Of a stretch of DNA of 64,000 nucleotides, positions 52,059-60,050 are shown one piece after another (the stretch's first letter is position 1; every line of letters starts with the position of its first letter). Below the pieces are notes generated by a model. It was not told the DNA's origin and did no database searches. It worked only from the letters and a program-made list of their open reading frames with translations. Source of the DNA: Rubrivivax sp. (lineage in GTDB: Bacteria; Pseudomonadota; Gammaproteobacteria; Burkholderiales; Burkholderiaceae_C); contig JAEUPB010000043.1 in assembly GCA_016789955.1 (NCBI GenBank), positions 1 to 64,000 on the forward strand, in the 5' to 3' direction. The translations under genes and the position numbers were made by a program.

Positions 52059-52808
52059 TCAGCCCTGCAGCGCGGACGCCACGTCGTCCAGCGCTTCGAT
52101 CATCCTGCCGGCGATCGCGTAGCTGCCGGCCTCGGTGTGTTCCATCGCGTTCAGCATCGCGTCGGCGCGGATGCGGCCCTTCAACTCGGTGATGCCGCGC
52201 AGCGCTTCCTTCGCCTCGGCCTCGCGCTGCGACGCCTCCGTGGCGTTGGCCATGCGGTCGAGCGTGTCCTCGATGCGCTGGCCCACCTCGCCGAACGATG
52301 GCACCGTCTCGCCGAGGCTGGCGATCGCGGCCAGCGTCGCCGGCTCGGTGCTGCGCGGGTCATCGACGAAGTCGTCGCTGGCCAGCAGCGCCATCCAGGC
52401 CGCCTTCAGGTCCTCGACCGCCTCGTCGAAGGCTGTTCGCGCCGCTTCCAGCCGCAGGCGTGCCTGGGCGAAGTCGACGACGCTGCCGCCCGGCGGGGCC
52501 GACTCGCCTATCGTCTGCCGGGCCTGCTGCACCCGCAGTGCCCGCACCAGCTCGGCCAGGCGGCCCTCCAGCGCATCGACCTTCTGCTCGGCCTCGGGGC
52601 CTCCGCCCTGGACGGCCGTGCCCGCCTCGCGCAGCGCGCCGGCGAGGTCGGCCAGCACGCCTTGCACCTTCGCGTCGTCACGCACCGACAGCAGCCGGGC
52701 CGTCAGCTCCTTCTTGCGCGCGGGGTCGGGTGTGGTCGGCGCGTTGCTGGTCGGCTGCGGCACGCCCAGCACGCGCTGCAGCCAATCGTCCTTTTCCTTC
52801 GTGGCCAT
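52059..52808 (-). CDS. Helical protein of unknown function (first gene of a novel operon)
   Basis: A 249-residue, helical, acidic protein beginning MATKEKDDWLQRVLGVPQP. After a Pro/Thr-rich linker the rest is Ala/Glu-rich helix with coiled-coil character. No signal or membrane segment. The short N-terminal aromatic-leucine segment, DDWLQRVLGV, resembles those at the starts of the next two products (KEYLFGLLKV, AEWLFQF), which may be a shared docking tag. It leads the leftward three-gene unit. Confidence 0.78.
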   Translation of the reverse strand: MATKEKDDWLQRVLGVPQPTSNAPTTPDPARKKELTARLLSVRDDAKVQGVLADLAGALREAGTAVQGGGPEAEQKVDALEGRLAELVRALRVQQARQTIGESAPPGGSVVDFAQARLRLEAARTAFDEAVEDLKAAWMALLASDDFVDDPRSTEPATLAAIASLGETVPSFGEVGQRIEDTLDRMANATEASQREAEAKEALRGITELKGRIRADAMLNAMEHTEAGSYAIAGRMIEALDDVASALQG

Positions 52809-52890
52809 GAGGTGAAGCCGCCTCCGTCGTGGACCTGTCCGCAGCCGCCGGACTCGGCGGGCGACCGGTCGGGAGCATACCGGCGTGGCG

Positions 52891-52925
52891 GCCGGGCGCG
52901 GACGCCCGGCTCGACCCTCGGGTCG
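52891..52925 (-). other. Two tandem hairpins between the MauG-like gene and the three-gene operon
   Basis: CGACCC/GGGTCG (52912-52925) and GCCGGGCG/CGCCCGGC (52891-52910, CGGA loop) stand side by side just downstream of the peroxidase gene stop. No T-run follows, so rho-independent termination is doubtful, but the site separates two leftward units. The rest of the 135-base gap (52809-52943) should hold the operon promoter; a TATGCT at 52874-52879 (minus strand) is the only hint. Confidence 0.4.
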
Positions 52926-52943
52926 GCCCGCGAAGGCGTCAGG

Positions 52944-54812
52944 TCACAGCGGCCGCCCCGTGGAGTCGATCGCATTGAGCTGGTGGGCGTCGGGCGCCTC
53001 GTCGGGGCGCGGGATCCAGCGCGCGAGGCACGCGCGGTCCTTGACGCACGGGTCGGTCAGCGTGGCCATGAACTCCTGCAGCCAGTCGTTCGCCTCGGGC
53101 CCCGAGATGCCGTTCAGCAGCGAGAACTCCTCCACCAGCGGCTGGATGCTCGGCAGGCCGGCCGCGGGGTCGGTGGTGCGCAGCGTGCCCATCGCGTTCA
53201 GCGCCGCGAAGGATTCCCGCGACACGACGCTCTGCTGCGCGGCACAACCGGCCTGCTCCTTGAACGGCGACAGCAGGCACCAGCGTCGTCCGTCGACGAA
53301 GGCGCGCACCTCGTCGCGCTCGAAGATGTAGTGGCGATTGACGAAGGACAGGCCGCCATACGAACCGACATGGCCGTACGGGGCGGTCATCTCGACGTTC
53401 AGCAGCGAAGGCGCGCGAAACGCCTGCCGGTCGGTGGCGGCGGCGCTCACGCGCTGCCGTCCGGCATCGATGCCGTCGCCGGCGAACCCGGGGCCCGCCT
53501 GCGGGAAGCCGATCGGGTGGAACTTCTCGTCGCTGAAGAAGTCGCCCTTGTGGCAGCGGGCGCACTCGAAGCCCCGCTCGCTCACCGGCCTGAAGAAGCG
53601 CAACGCCGCCTGTTTGGCCCGCTCGCTGATGGCCAGGTTCTCGCCGAGCACATAGCGCTGCCATGGCGACTTCACGAACACGGCCGAACGCTCGTACTCG
53701 GCGATGGCGAGCATGATGTTGTCGAACGTCACGAGCGCGGCGGCGCTGCCGCCGGGCCTGCCGTAGGCCTTGCGGAAGTGGGGCAGCCAGCCCGTGCCCT
53801 CGGGCTGCGCGGCGGCCTCCGCGGCCAAACGCGCCGCGATGTGCTCGCGCACGTCGTGGTCGCTCAGGCCCGGCAGCGCCGCGCCGCGCATCTCTGCCGT
53901 GCCGGTGATCGGGAAGCGCGCCTGGGCGGCGAGCAGGGTGGGGCCGGCGCGGGGGTCGGGCGCACCGTCGGGCGTGCGGATCGCCGCTCCCTGGCCGCCG
54001 TGTGGGGCCGCGGCACCGGGTGCGGTCAACGCCTCCACGCGGCCATCGGCGAACAGCACGCGGTCATAGAGCGCCGTGTTGAAGAAGGTGTTGGCGTTGC
54101 GTGCCACGAACAACTGGCGGTCGGCCCGCAAGCGGCCGGGCCCGACGACGTCGGGGTTCTGCGCCCCCGCGCCGATCGAGACGGCCAGCCCATCACCGCC
54201 GCCGAGCACCGGGTGATGGCAGCTCGCGCAGGCCGTGTCGCGGCCGGCGGAAAGCGACTTGCTGAAGAACAGCAGTTTGCCCAGCTGCGGCAGCGCATCG
54301 GCGATGTGCGGCAGCGCGCGGCCCGCGGTGGGATCGCCGGTGAGGCCTTCGCGGGCGATGAGCGCACGCAGTTCGTTGTCCAGCGCGGTCGGTGCCGCGC
54401 ACCGGTCGGCGTACACGCCGCAGCGGTCGGCGCGCACCTGCGCGGCGTAACCGGCCACCGGCCCGAAACTCTGCAGCTGACCGCCGGTGTAACCGCCCAA
54501 GCCCCAGACCTCGCCCTGGCGCGACACGCCGAGGTAGTTGCCGCCGGGGTAGGCGCGCACCGCGTAGGCCACGCCCTGGTGTTCGATGTCCACCGTCGCG
54601 GCGCCCTGAGGGAAGAGCGCCGGAAACTTCCACTGCGCCCAGTCCAGCAGCGCTTCGGCATCGACGCCGGGGGCCACCGATGCGATCCGTTCGGTGGGCG
54701 ACACCGCGGCCAGGCGCCTGACGAACGAGCGCGTTTCGCCGGCGTCGTCGCCGCCCCCGCCGCAAGCCGTCAGCAGCGCGGCGATCGTCAACAGCCTGCG
54801 GATCTCGCTCAT
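52944..54812 (-). CDS. Dihaem cytochrome c peroxidase/MauG family lipoprotein
   Basis: A 622-residue lipoprotein (lipobox LLTAC, Cys17). Residues ~55-125 form a small domain with FPALFPQG, YAVRAYPGGNYLGV and VWGLGGYTG. The dihaem part has CASCHH (Cys195-His199) and CARCHKG (Cys417-His421), each a CxxCH haem attachment site. Order and spacing are those of di-haem peroxidases of the CCP/MauG family, which reduce peroxide or carry out protein oxidation. An acceptor methionine or tyrosine for the high-potential haem cannot be fixed by eye. The small N-terminal domain resembles one in the repeat lipoprotein at 33796. Confidence 0.87.
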   Translation of the reverse strand: MSEIRRLLTIAALLTACGGGGDDAGETRSFVRRLAAVSPTERIASVAPGVDAEALLDWAQWKFPALFPQGAATVDIEHQGVAYAVRAYPGGNYLGVSRQGEVWGLGGYTGGQLQSFGPVAGYAAQVRADRCGVYADRCAAPTALDNELRALIAREGLTGDPTAGRALPHIADALPQLGKLLFFSKSLSAGRDTACASCHHPVLGGGDGLAVSIGAGAQNPDVVGPGRLRADRQLFVARNANTFFNTALYDRVLFADGRVEALTAPGAAAPHGGQGAAIRTPDGAPDPRAGPTLLAAQARFPITGTAEMRGAALPGLSDHDVREHIAARLAAEAAAQPEGTGWLPHFRKAYGRPGGSAAALVTFDNIMLAIAEYERSAVFVKSPWQRYVLGENLAISERAKQAALRFFRPVSERGFECARCHKGDFFSDEKFHPIGFPQAGPGFAGDGIDAGRQRVSAAATDRQAFRAPSLLNVEMTAPYGHVGSYGGLSFVNRHYIFERDEVRAFVDGRRWCLLSPFKEQAGCAAQQSVVSRESFAALNAMGTLRTTDPAAGLPSIQPLVEEFSLLNGISGPEANDWLQEFMATLTDPCVKDRACLARWIPRPDEAPDAHQLNAIDSTGRPL

Positions 54813-54886
54813 CGTCGGCCCCTGCGGGCCTCGCCTGGCGGCCCGGACGCCGCGCAGGCTAGGAGAGCAGCGGGCCGCCGTTCAAC

Positions 54887-54910
54887 AACGGGCCGACGAA
54901 GCCGGCCGTT
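54887..54910 (-). terminator. Candidate terminator-like hairpin after the LytTR gene
   Basis: AACGG-CCG pairs with CGG-CCGTT around a 7-base loop with one bulged G, 37 bases beyond the response-regulator stop. No strong U-tract follows on the minus strand, so function is tentative. The remaining part of the 54813-54947 gap shows nothing else. Confidence 0.3.
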
Positions 54911-54947
54911 CGTGGTGTGATCCCGTGCCGGTGCCGACGCACCCGGC

Positions 54948-55700
54948 CTACATGTGCCGGAACAGGTGCGCGTAGGTTGCGCTGACGGGCAACCGGTCGG
55001 GCAGCTGCCGCAGCCGCACCGTCATGCCGCCGCGCAGGTCGCGGTCGATCGACGCGATGGCGTTGACATTCACCAAAGTGCCGCGGTGGATCTGCAGGAA
55101 GACCTCGGGGTCGAGCTCGGCGACGAGCTGCCGGATGGTCCGGTTGATCAGGGGCCGGCCGGTGGCGGTGACGAGCACGGTGTACTTGTTGTCGGCCTGC
55201 AGGTAGCAGATGTCGCTGCAGGTGATGAGCTGCAGGCTGCGCCCCTGCGCGACGGTGATCCAGCGCAGGTAGCGGCGATCGGCCGAGCGCATCTCGGTGA
55301 TCTCGCGCAGCAGCGCGGAGAGATCCGGGGCCGGGCCGCGCAGGTGCTGGCGCAGCCGCGCGAGGGCCGTGGCGAGGCGCGCCGGATCGATCGGCTTCAG
55401 CAGGTAGTCGACGGCCCCCTCGTCGAAGGCGCGCAACGCGTAGTGTCCGTACGCGGTGACGAACACGACGTGGCAGCGGCCGCTTGCGCGCCGGGCGACT
55501 TCCAGGCCCGATGCGCCGGGCATCTCGATGTCGAGGAACACCACGTCGGGCCGGTGCTGCTCCAGCGCCTGCAGCGCATCGACGCCGTCGGCGGCCTCGG
55601 CGACCACCTGAAGCTGCGGCCACAGCCGACCCAGCAGCTCGCGCAGTTCGTCGCGCAGCAGCGGCTCGTCCTCGGCGATGAGCGCGGTGGGTCGAGTCAT
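54948..55700 (-). CDS. LytTR-family response regulator
   Basis: A 250-residue regulator. The receiver domain (~1-125) has the acidic pocket EDE (10-12), phospho-acceptor Asp57 in VVFLDIEMPG, Thr in FVTAYGH and Lys in LLKPID. The LytTR DNA-binding domain (~145-250) has YLQADNKYTVLV, FLQIHRGTLVNVNAI and ATYAHLFR. It is the last gene of the kinase-pseudokinase-regulator operon, overlapping the pseudokinase by ATGA (55697-55700). Confidence 0.92.
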   Translation of the reverse strand: MTRPTALIAEDEPLLRDELRELLGRLWPQLQVVAEAADGVDALQALEQHRPDVVFLDIEMPGASGLEVARRASGRCHVVFVTAYGHYALRAFDEGAVDYLLKPIDPARLATALARLRQHLRGPAPDLSALLREITEMRSADRRYLRWITVAQGRSLQLITCSDICYLQADNKYTVLVTATGRPLINRTIRQLVAELDPEVFLQIHRGTLVNVNAIASIDRDLRGGMTVRLRQLPDRLPVSATYAHLFRHM

Positions 55701-56755
55701 GGCGGTGGTTCGTCGGCCAGCGCGATGACGACACGAACCCTGCCGTCGCCACCCTCGTCGATCGACAGCCGTGCAGCGCCGCCGTGCAGCTCGTTCAGCC
55801 GTGCGCGGACCTCGTCGACCTGCGGGGCGCCTGCAAGGGGGTGAGTAGGGACCAGTTGCACCACGCGTTCGCCCGCCTGCACACCGGCCCAGACCTGCAG
55901 GCGCACCGACGGAGTGTGGATCATGCCGAGCAGCGCCTCCATCACCGGCAGCAGCACGTGCGGCGGGAAGTGTCGTTCCAGCAAGTCGGCATCGGCGTCA
56001 AGCCGGAGCACGTCGTCGCCCGGGCGCTCGAGTCGCATGGCGAGCCAGGCGCGCGACAGCTCGAGCTCGCGCGCCAGCGTCGTGCCGCCGCCCGAGTCCT
56101 GCGGCAGTGCGGCACGCAGAAAGGCCACCAGATCGGCGAGCAGCGACCCGGCCCGGGTCGCATCGATCGAATACAGGCTGCGCACGCGCGCCAGCGTCTC
56201 GAACAGGACGTGCGGCTCGACGCGGGACTGCAGCGCCAGCAGCCTCGACTCGGCGGCTCGGCGCTGCAGCCGCGTGCGGCCGAGCAGCGCAGCCCTGAGT
56301 CGCTCGGCGGCCCGCGCATCGGACCGCAGTCCGGCGTACGCATAGACGCCCGCGGCTCCCCACAGCAGGTACTCGAGGAGCATGCGCAGGATCTGCAGCG
56401 GTGCGATCGGGACCGCGCCATCGCCCTTCAGGCCATCGGGCCAGCCGAAGGCCCGGTGCAGCGCGAACTGCAGGACCGCCCCGGCCAGCGCCGCACCGAG
56501 GGTCGCCCATCCGTACGCGGCGAACGCCCGTGCACCGCGACCGACCGCCTCGTCGGCGCGTACCAGCGCAAGCGCGAAGGTGGCCGCCATCGACACGTGG
56601 ATCAGCGCCCGCGTGCCGCAGGGGGCGCCCCAATCGGCAATGGGCTGCTGTTTCGGCCCGAGCGCGAGCTCGATGAGCATCCATGCGTACAGGACGGCCG
56701 AGGCTGCGCTCGTCAGGGCCAACGCACGCAGCGCCGGGGGCCACGCGGCGGTCAT
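55697..56755 (-). CDS. LytS-like histidine kinase homologue, apparently catalytically dead
   Basis: A 352-residue membrane protein with about four helices in the first ~145 residues, then a dimerisation region with RVEPHVLFETLARV (His182), matching the QIEPHFLFNAL of active kinases. The ATP-binding half is degenerate: the N-box is MEALLGMIH (272-280) instead of VENAVKHG, and no DTGVG or GTGLANI glycine motifs are found. It should therefore not bind ATP normally. Overlaps its neighbours by ATGA on both sides. It may modulate the active kinase beside it. Confidence 0.82.
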   Translation of the reverse strand: MTAAWPPALRALALTSAASAVLYAWMLIELALGPKQQPIADWGAPCGTRALIHVSMAATFALALVRADEAVGRGARAFAAYGWATLGAALAGAVLQFALHRAFGWPDGLKGDGAVPIAPLQILRMLLEYLLWGAAGVYAYAGLRSDARAAERLRAALLGRTRLQRRAAESRLLALQSRVEPHVLFETLARVRSLYSIDATRAGSLLADLVAFLRAALPQDSGGGTTLARELELSRAWLAMRLERPGDDVLRLDADADLLERHFPPHVLLPVMEALLGMIHTPSVRLQVWAGVQAGERVVQLVPTHPLAGAPQVDEVRARLNELHGGAARLSIDEGGDGRVRVVIALADEPPP

Positions 56756-57849
56756 CGGGCCGGCAGCCGGAGCGTCGCCGTGACGCCGCCCAGCTCGTTG
56801 TTCCCGATGTCGAGGCTGGCCGCGGCACCGTGTGCGGCGGCCAGCCGGGCGCGGATGTTGGCGAGCCCGGTGCCGGTGCCCGACCCCGTCGCGAAGCCGA
56901 CGCCGGTGTCGGCGACCGTGAGCACCAGCGCAGCACCTTCCCGCCGCGCGCTGACGCGGATCCGGCCCCCGCGCCGCGACGGCTGCAGCCCGTGCTTGAC
57001 GGCGTTCTCGACCAGCGTCAGCAGCATCAGCGGCGGCACCTCGCGGTCGCGCAGTTCCGCCGGCAGGTCGAAGTCGAACGCCAGCCGGCTCGGCATGCGG
57101 ATCTGCTGGACCTCCAGGTACGCACGGGCCAGCTCGAACTCCTGTCCGAGCGTGGCGCAGGCGCCGCGCAGGCCGGGCAGCGCCACCTCCAGGTAGCGCG
57201 ACAGGCTGGCGAGCATGGCGGCGGCCCGTTCGGGATCGCTGTCGCCCAGGCGGCGCACGCTGGCGAGCGCGTTGAACAGGAAGTGCGGCTCGATCTGCGC
57301 CCGCAGCACGAGCAGCCGGCTCTCCGCGAGTTCGCGCTCGAGCGCCTCCTGGTCGACCTCGGCCTGGTGCGCCTCGTGGATCGACCGGCGCTGGCGCCGG
57401 CGGACCTCCAGACCGAGCGCGAGCACACCCGCGAGCAGCGCGTAGCGAGGCCAGGTCTGGCCGGCAAATCCGGCGAAGTGGGACCACGGTGGCCCGCTGC
57501 CGGTGAGCTCGCGCGCGAGCATCCGCAGCGCCACGCCCACCCCCGGCGACAGCACCACGGCAGCACCGATCGCGATCCATCGCCGCCGTCCCATGGAGGG
57601 GTCCAGCCCGAGCGCCATCGCCACCGCGACCAGGATCGGCGCCACCATCAGCGTCAGGTGGAACAGTCCCAATGCCGTGTAGCGCACGGCGGGCAGCAGC
57701 TCGGTCTGTGTCTCGAGCGGCCCGGTCGCGGCGCGGGCCAGCATCAGCAGGAGGATCACCCCCAGCATGCGCGGCGAGATCGGCGCCAGCGCCGACGCGA
57801 CGCCGATGCGGTGCCGGCGCGGGCGGGGCAGTGGAAGCGACGTGATCAC
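56752..57849 (-). CDS. LytS-type sensor histidine kinase
   Basis: A 365-residue kinase. About four membrane helices occupy ~28-150. The His_kinase domain has QIEPHFLFNALASV (His189), followed by HATPase_c with LVENAVKHGL (N-box), VADTGVGF and GTGTGLANIRARL. All ATP-binding motifs are intact. It would phosphorylate the LytTR regulator encoded two genes on. The GTG at 57849 was chosen; the longer frame would need TTG at 57900. ATG at 57768 would remove the N-terminal basic segment. Stop overlaps the pseudokinase start (ATGA at 56752-56755). Confidence 0.87.
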   Translation of the reverse strand: MITSLPLPRPRRHRIGVASALAPISPRMLGVILLLMLARAATGPLETQTELLPAVRYTALGLFHLTLMVAPILVAVAMALGLDPSMGRRRWIAIGAAVVLSPGVGVALRMLARELTGSGPPWSHFAGFAGQTWPRYALLAGVLALGLEVRRRQRRSIHEAHQAEVDQEALERELAESRLLVLRAQIEPHFLFNALASVRRLGDSDPERAAAMLASLSRYLEVALPGLRGACATLGQEFELARAYLEVQQIRMPSRLAFDFDLPAELRDREVPPLMLLTLVENAVKHGLQPSRRGGRIRVSARREGAALVLTVADTGVGFATGSGTGTGLANIRARLAAAHGAAASLDIGNNELGGVTATLRLPAR

Positions 57850-57937
57850 GGGCCTGGCCGGGTTCGCCGCAGGATATGCGCGCCCCGCTCCCGGAGGCAA
57901 GCCGCGGCCGACGAGTGCTCGCGATGGCGGTGTGAAC

Positions 57938-57951
57938 CCCGCCCGGGCGGG
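57938..57951. other. 14-base GC palindrome between NTPase and kinase genes
   Basis: CCCGCCCGGGCGGG is a perfect self-complementary stretch 28 bases beyond the stop of the leftward NTPase gene and upstream of the kinase. It could act as a transcription terminator stem or as a protein-binding site. No U-tract follows. The rest of the 57850-57978 gap shows nothing. Confidence 0.3.
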
Positions 57952-57978
57952 TGCCGCGTCATCCGTGCTCGGGGGCGG

Positions 57979-60030
57979 CTACACCTCCAGCCGGTAGAGC
58001 CGCACCCACAGGTCGCCCTCGCCGCTGCCCGGCTTCTTCACGTTGATCCGATGCTCGGATCCGCCGCCGTGCGGCAGCGGCACGGTGCGCCACAGCGAAG
58101 GCCGCTGCAGCAGTTGCTGGCGGAACTCCTCGGTGGCCCAGATCTGGCCACCCTCCACGTGCGGCTCGATGCGCGACGCGGCCAGCACGGCGTCGCCGCC
58201 GACGATGACGTGCTCCAGGTCGGTGTCGCGCTGTCTCGTCTGCACCGCGCCGTAGTGCAGCGCCACGCGCAGCAGCGGCTGCCCGGGCAGCGCGTAGATC
58301 TCGTCGATCAGGTGCCGCGCCACCTGCGCCAGCGCGATGGGATCGTCGGTCACCGCCAGCACCGAGTCGCCGCTGGTCTCGTGGATGGCGCCAGCGGGCA
58401 GTCGCTGGCGCAGCCCGTCTTCCAGCGCCTTGCGCACGGCCATGTCCTGGCCGGCCTGCATCAGCACGCCGAAGCCCTGCACGTCGGCCTTCAGCACGCA
58501 GCTCATGTGCTCGTGCGTGACGAAGTCGCTGCCCAGGCCCGGATCGCGCCAGGGGCGGTCGTAGCCGACGACGTTGGCACGGTCCACGCGCTGCAGGTAC
58601 TCCGGGTTGACGGCGCCGATCAGCTCCATCAGCACCGGGTGCAGCAGGTAGTGCGTGGACGCCGGCAGCGACTCGTCGCCATCCAGCGCCGCCTCGCCGG
58701 GGCGCAGGAAGCGCTGGCGCCATTCGCCGCGGATGCGATCGTGCTGCACGTAGCCCAGCAGCCCCACGCGGTAGAGCACCGGCAGCATGCGCCGCTCGCC
58801 GGTAGCCGAGGCGGGCGCGTCGAGCGCCTCGGCCTCGGCGCGCGTGAGGATCTGCGCGGGCAGGCGGCGGAAGAGGTCGTCCAGGTCGAGTTCGCCGACG
58901 TAGGGCGCCACTTCCGCCAGGTACTCCTGCGCGATCTCGCTGGCCGCACGGTCCACGGCCTCCTTCAGCCGCAGCTCGTGGCGCCGCTCGTCGGGGCGCA
59001 GCGCGGCGAGGCGCTCGCCGATCGTCATCAGGTCGCGCGGGCGCAGCAGCGTGTGGCGGCACAGGTACTCGAGCGCGTCCTCCTCCTCGCGCGTGTAGGT
59101 GTCGATGACGCTGCTGCGGCCGAGGAAGGCCTCCAGCGCGTTCACGCGTGCGCGGGCCGGGCGCACCATGCGGTCCTGCTTCACCAGCCGCACGTTGTTG
59201 ACGAAGATCTCGCGCAGGCTGATCGGCGAGTACACGATGTCCACCGCGCTGCCGCGGTACTGCTGCGCCATCGCGGTGCGGCGCGGCAGCATCGCGTAGG
59301 CCTCCTTGCGGATGGCCGCGAACACCTTCAGGTGGTGGTTGATGCGCCGCAGCTGGTAGGCCACTTCCACCAGCCCGAGCTGCGCGTAGTGCCAGACCTT
59401 GGGGCTGAGCTCTCCGGTGACGAACGGGTTCGACGGGTGATGTGGCCCGTCCTCGACGTGCTTGTTGAAGTACTCGTCGATGCCGTCGATGAAGATCGCC
59501 ACCGTCGCCTTCAGTGCGCGCAGCCGCGGCACGAGGTGGCCGTCGGTGTCGGTGGCGCAGCGCTGCAGCTCGCCCGGGGAGAGGTCGAGCAGCCGCACGA
59601 AGTGGTCGATGACGCCGTGCAGCTGATCGTCGCGCAGCAGGTTGGCCAGCCGTGGGCCGACCTTCAGCCCCTCGGTGGCGCGTGCGTGCTTGAGCACCGC
59701 CAGCGCGATCGCCGCCAGCCACACCTTGCTCCACGGCAGCGGCGAATCGGCGAAGAAGGCCAGCGACTCGCGGCTGAATATCTTGTCGCCGATCGGCTTG
59801 TCCAGCAGGTTGCCCAGCGGCAGGCAGGCCGACTTGCCTTCGCGCTGGTAGAGGATGCGCTTGGCCTTCAGCAGCAGCGTCTTGCCGAAACCCTTGGTGC
59901 CGATGACGATGAACTTGTCGTCGCGGTCGGGCGCGAGGAAGGCATCGATCTCCGGCGTGCGGTGCAGCAGCGATTCGTCGAAGTCCTCGGCGACGCGGAT
60001 GTCGTCGGCATCGACGGTCCAGGCGCGCAT
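57979..60030 (-). CDS. P-loop NTPase with C-terminal class III cyclase-like domain
   Basis: A 683-residue soluble protein. The NTPase has Walker A GTKGFGKT (44-51) and Walker B VAIFIDGIDEYF (~177-188), then a helical region. Residues ~508-640 look like a class III nucleotide cyclase: LKADVQGFG (metal Asp516), SGDSVLAV (Asp555) and GGDAVLAASRIE (611-622). The Arg is kept (Arg620), but the Asn that stabilises the transition state is Leu616, so cyclase activity is doubtful. The start follows the AKR gene by 20 bases. It may be a STAND-like signalling switch. Confidence 0.8.
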   Translation of the reverse strand: MRAWTVDADDIRVAEDFDESLLHRTPEIDAFLAPDRDDKFIVIGTKGFGKTLLLKAKRILYQREGKSACLPLGNLLDKPIGDKIFSRESLAFFADSPLPWSKVWLAAIALAVLKHARATEGLKVGPRLANLLRDDQLHGVIDHFVRLLDLSPGELQRCATDTDGHLVPRLRALKATVAIFIDGIDEYFNKHVEDGPHHPSNPFVTGELSPKVWHYAQLGLVEVAYQLRRINHHLKVFAAIRKEAYAMLPRRTAMAQQYRGSAVDIVYSPISLREIFVNNVRLVKQDRMVRPARARVNALEAFLGRSSVIDTYTREEEDALEYLCRHTLLRPRDLMTIGERLAALRPDERRHELRLKEAVDRAASEIAQEYLAEVAPYVGELDLDDLFRRLPAQILTRAEAEALDAPASATGERRMLPVLYRVGLLGYVQHDRIRGEWRQRFLRPGEAALDGDESLPASTHYLLHPVLMELIGAVNPEYLQRVDRANVVGYDRPWRDPGLGSDFVTHEHMSCVLKADVQGFGVLMQAGQDMAVRKALEDGLRQRLPAGAIHETSGDSVLAVTDDPIALAQVARHLIDEIYALPGQPLLRVALHYGAVQTRQRDTDLEHVIVGGDAVLAASRIEPHVEGGQIWATEEFRQQLLQRPSLWRTVPLPHGGGSEHRINVKKPGSGEGDLWVRLYRLEV

Positions 60031-60050
60031 CGGTGCGGCTCCGTGCGGGT

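Noticed and set aside
48556-52122. 1188-codon open frame antisense to the coiled-coil gene
   Set aside because: The minus-strand frame has normal amino-acid makeup (helical, charged) and tight operon spacing. The plus-strand one is Leu/Arg/His-rich with no motif, typical of shadow frames.
52005-54920. 971-codon open frame antisense to the dihaem protein
   Set aside because: The minus strand encodes two CxxCH motifs and a lipoprotein signal; the antisense product is Arg/His/Gln-rich and featureless.
57850-57900. Longer kinase start at 57900
   Set aside because: The codon there is TTG with no ribosome binding site; GTG at 57849 is more likely.
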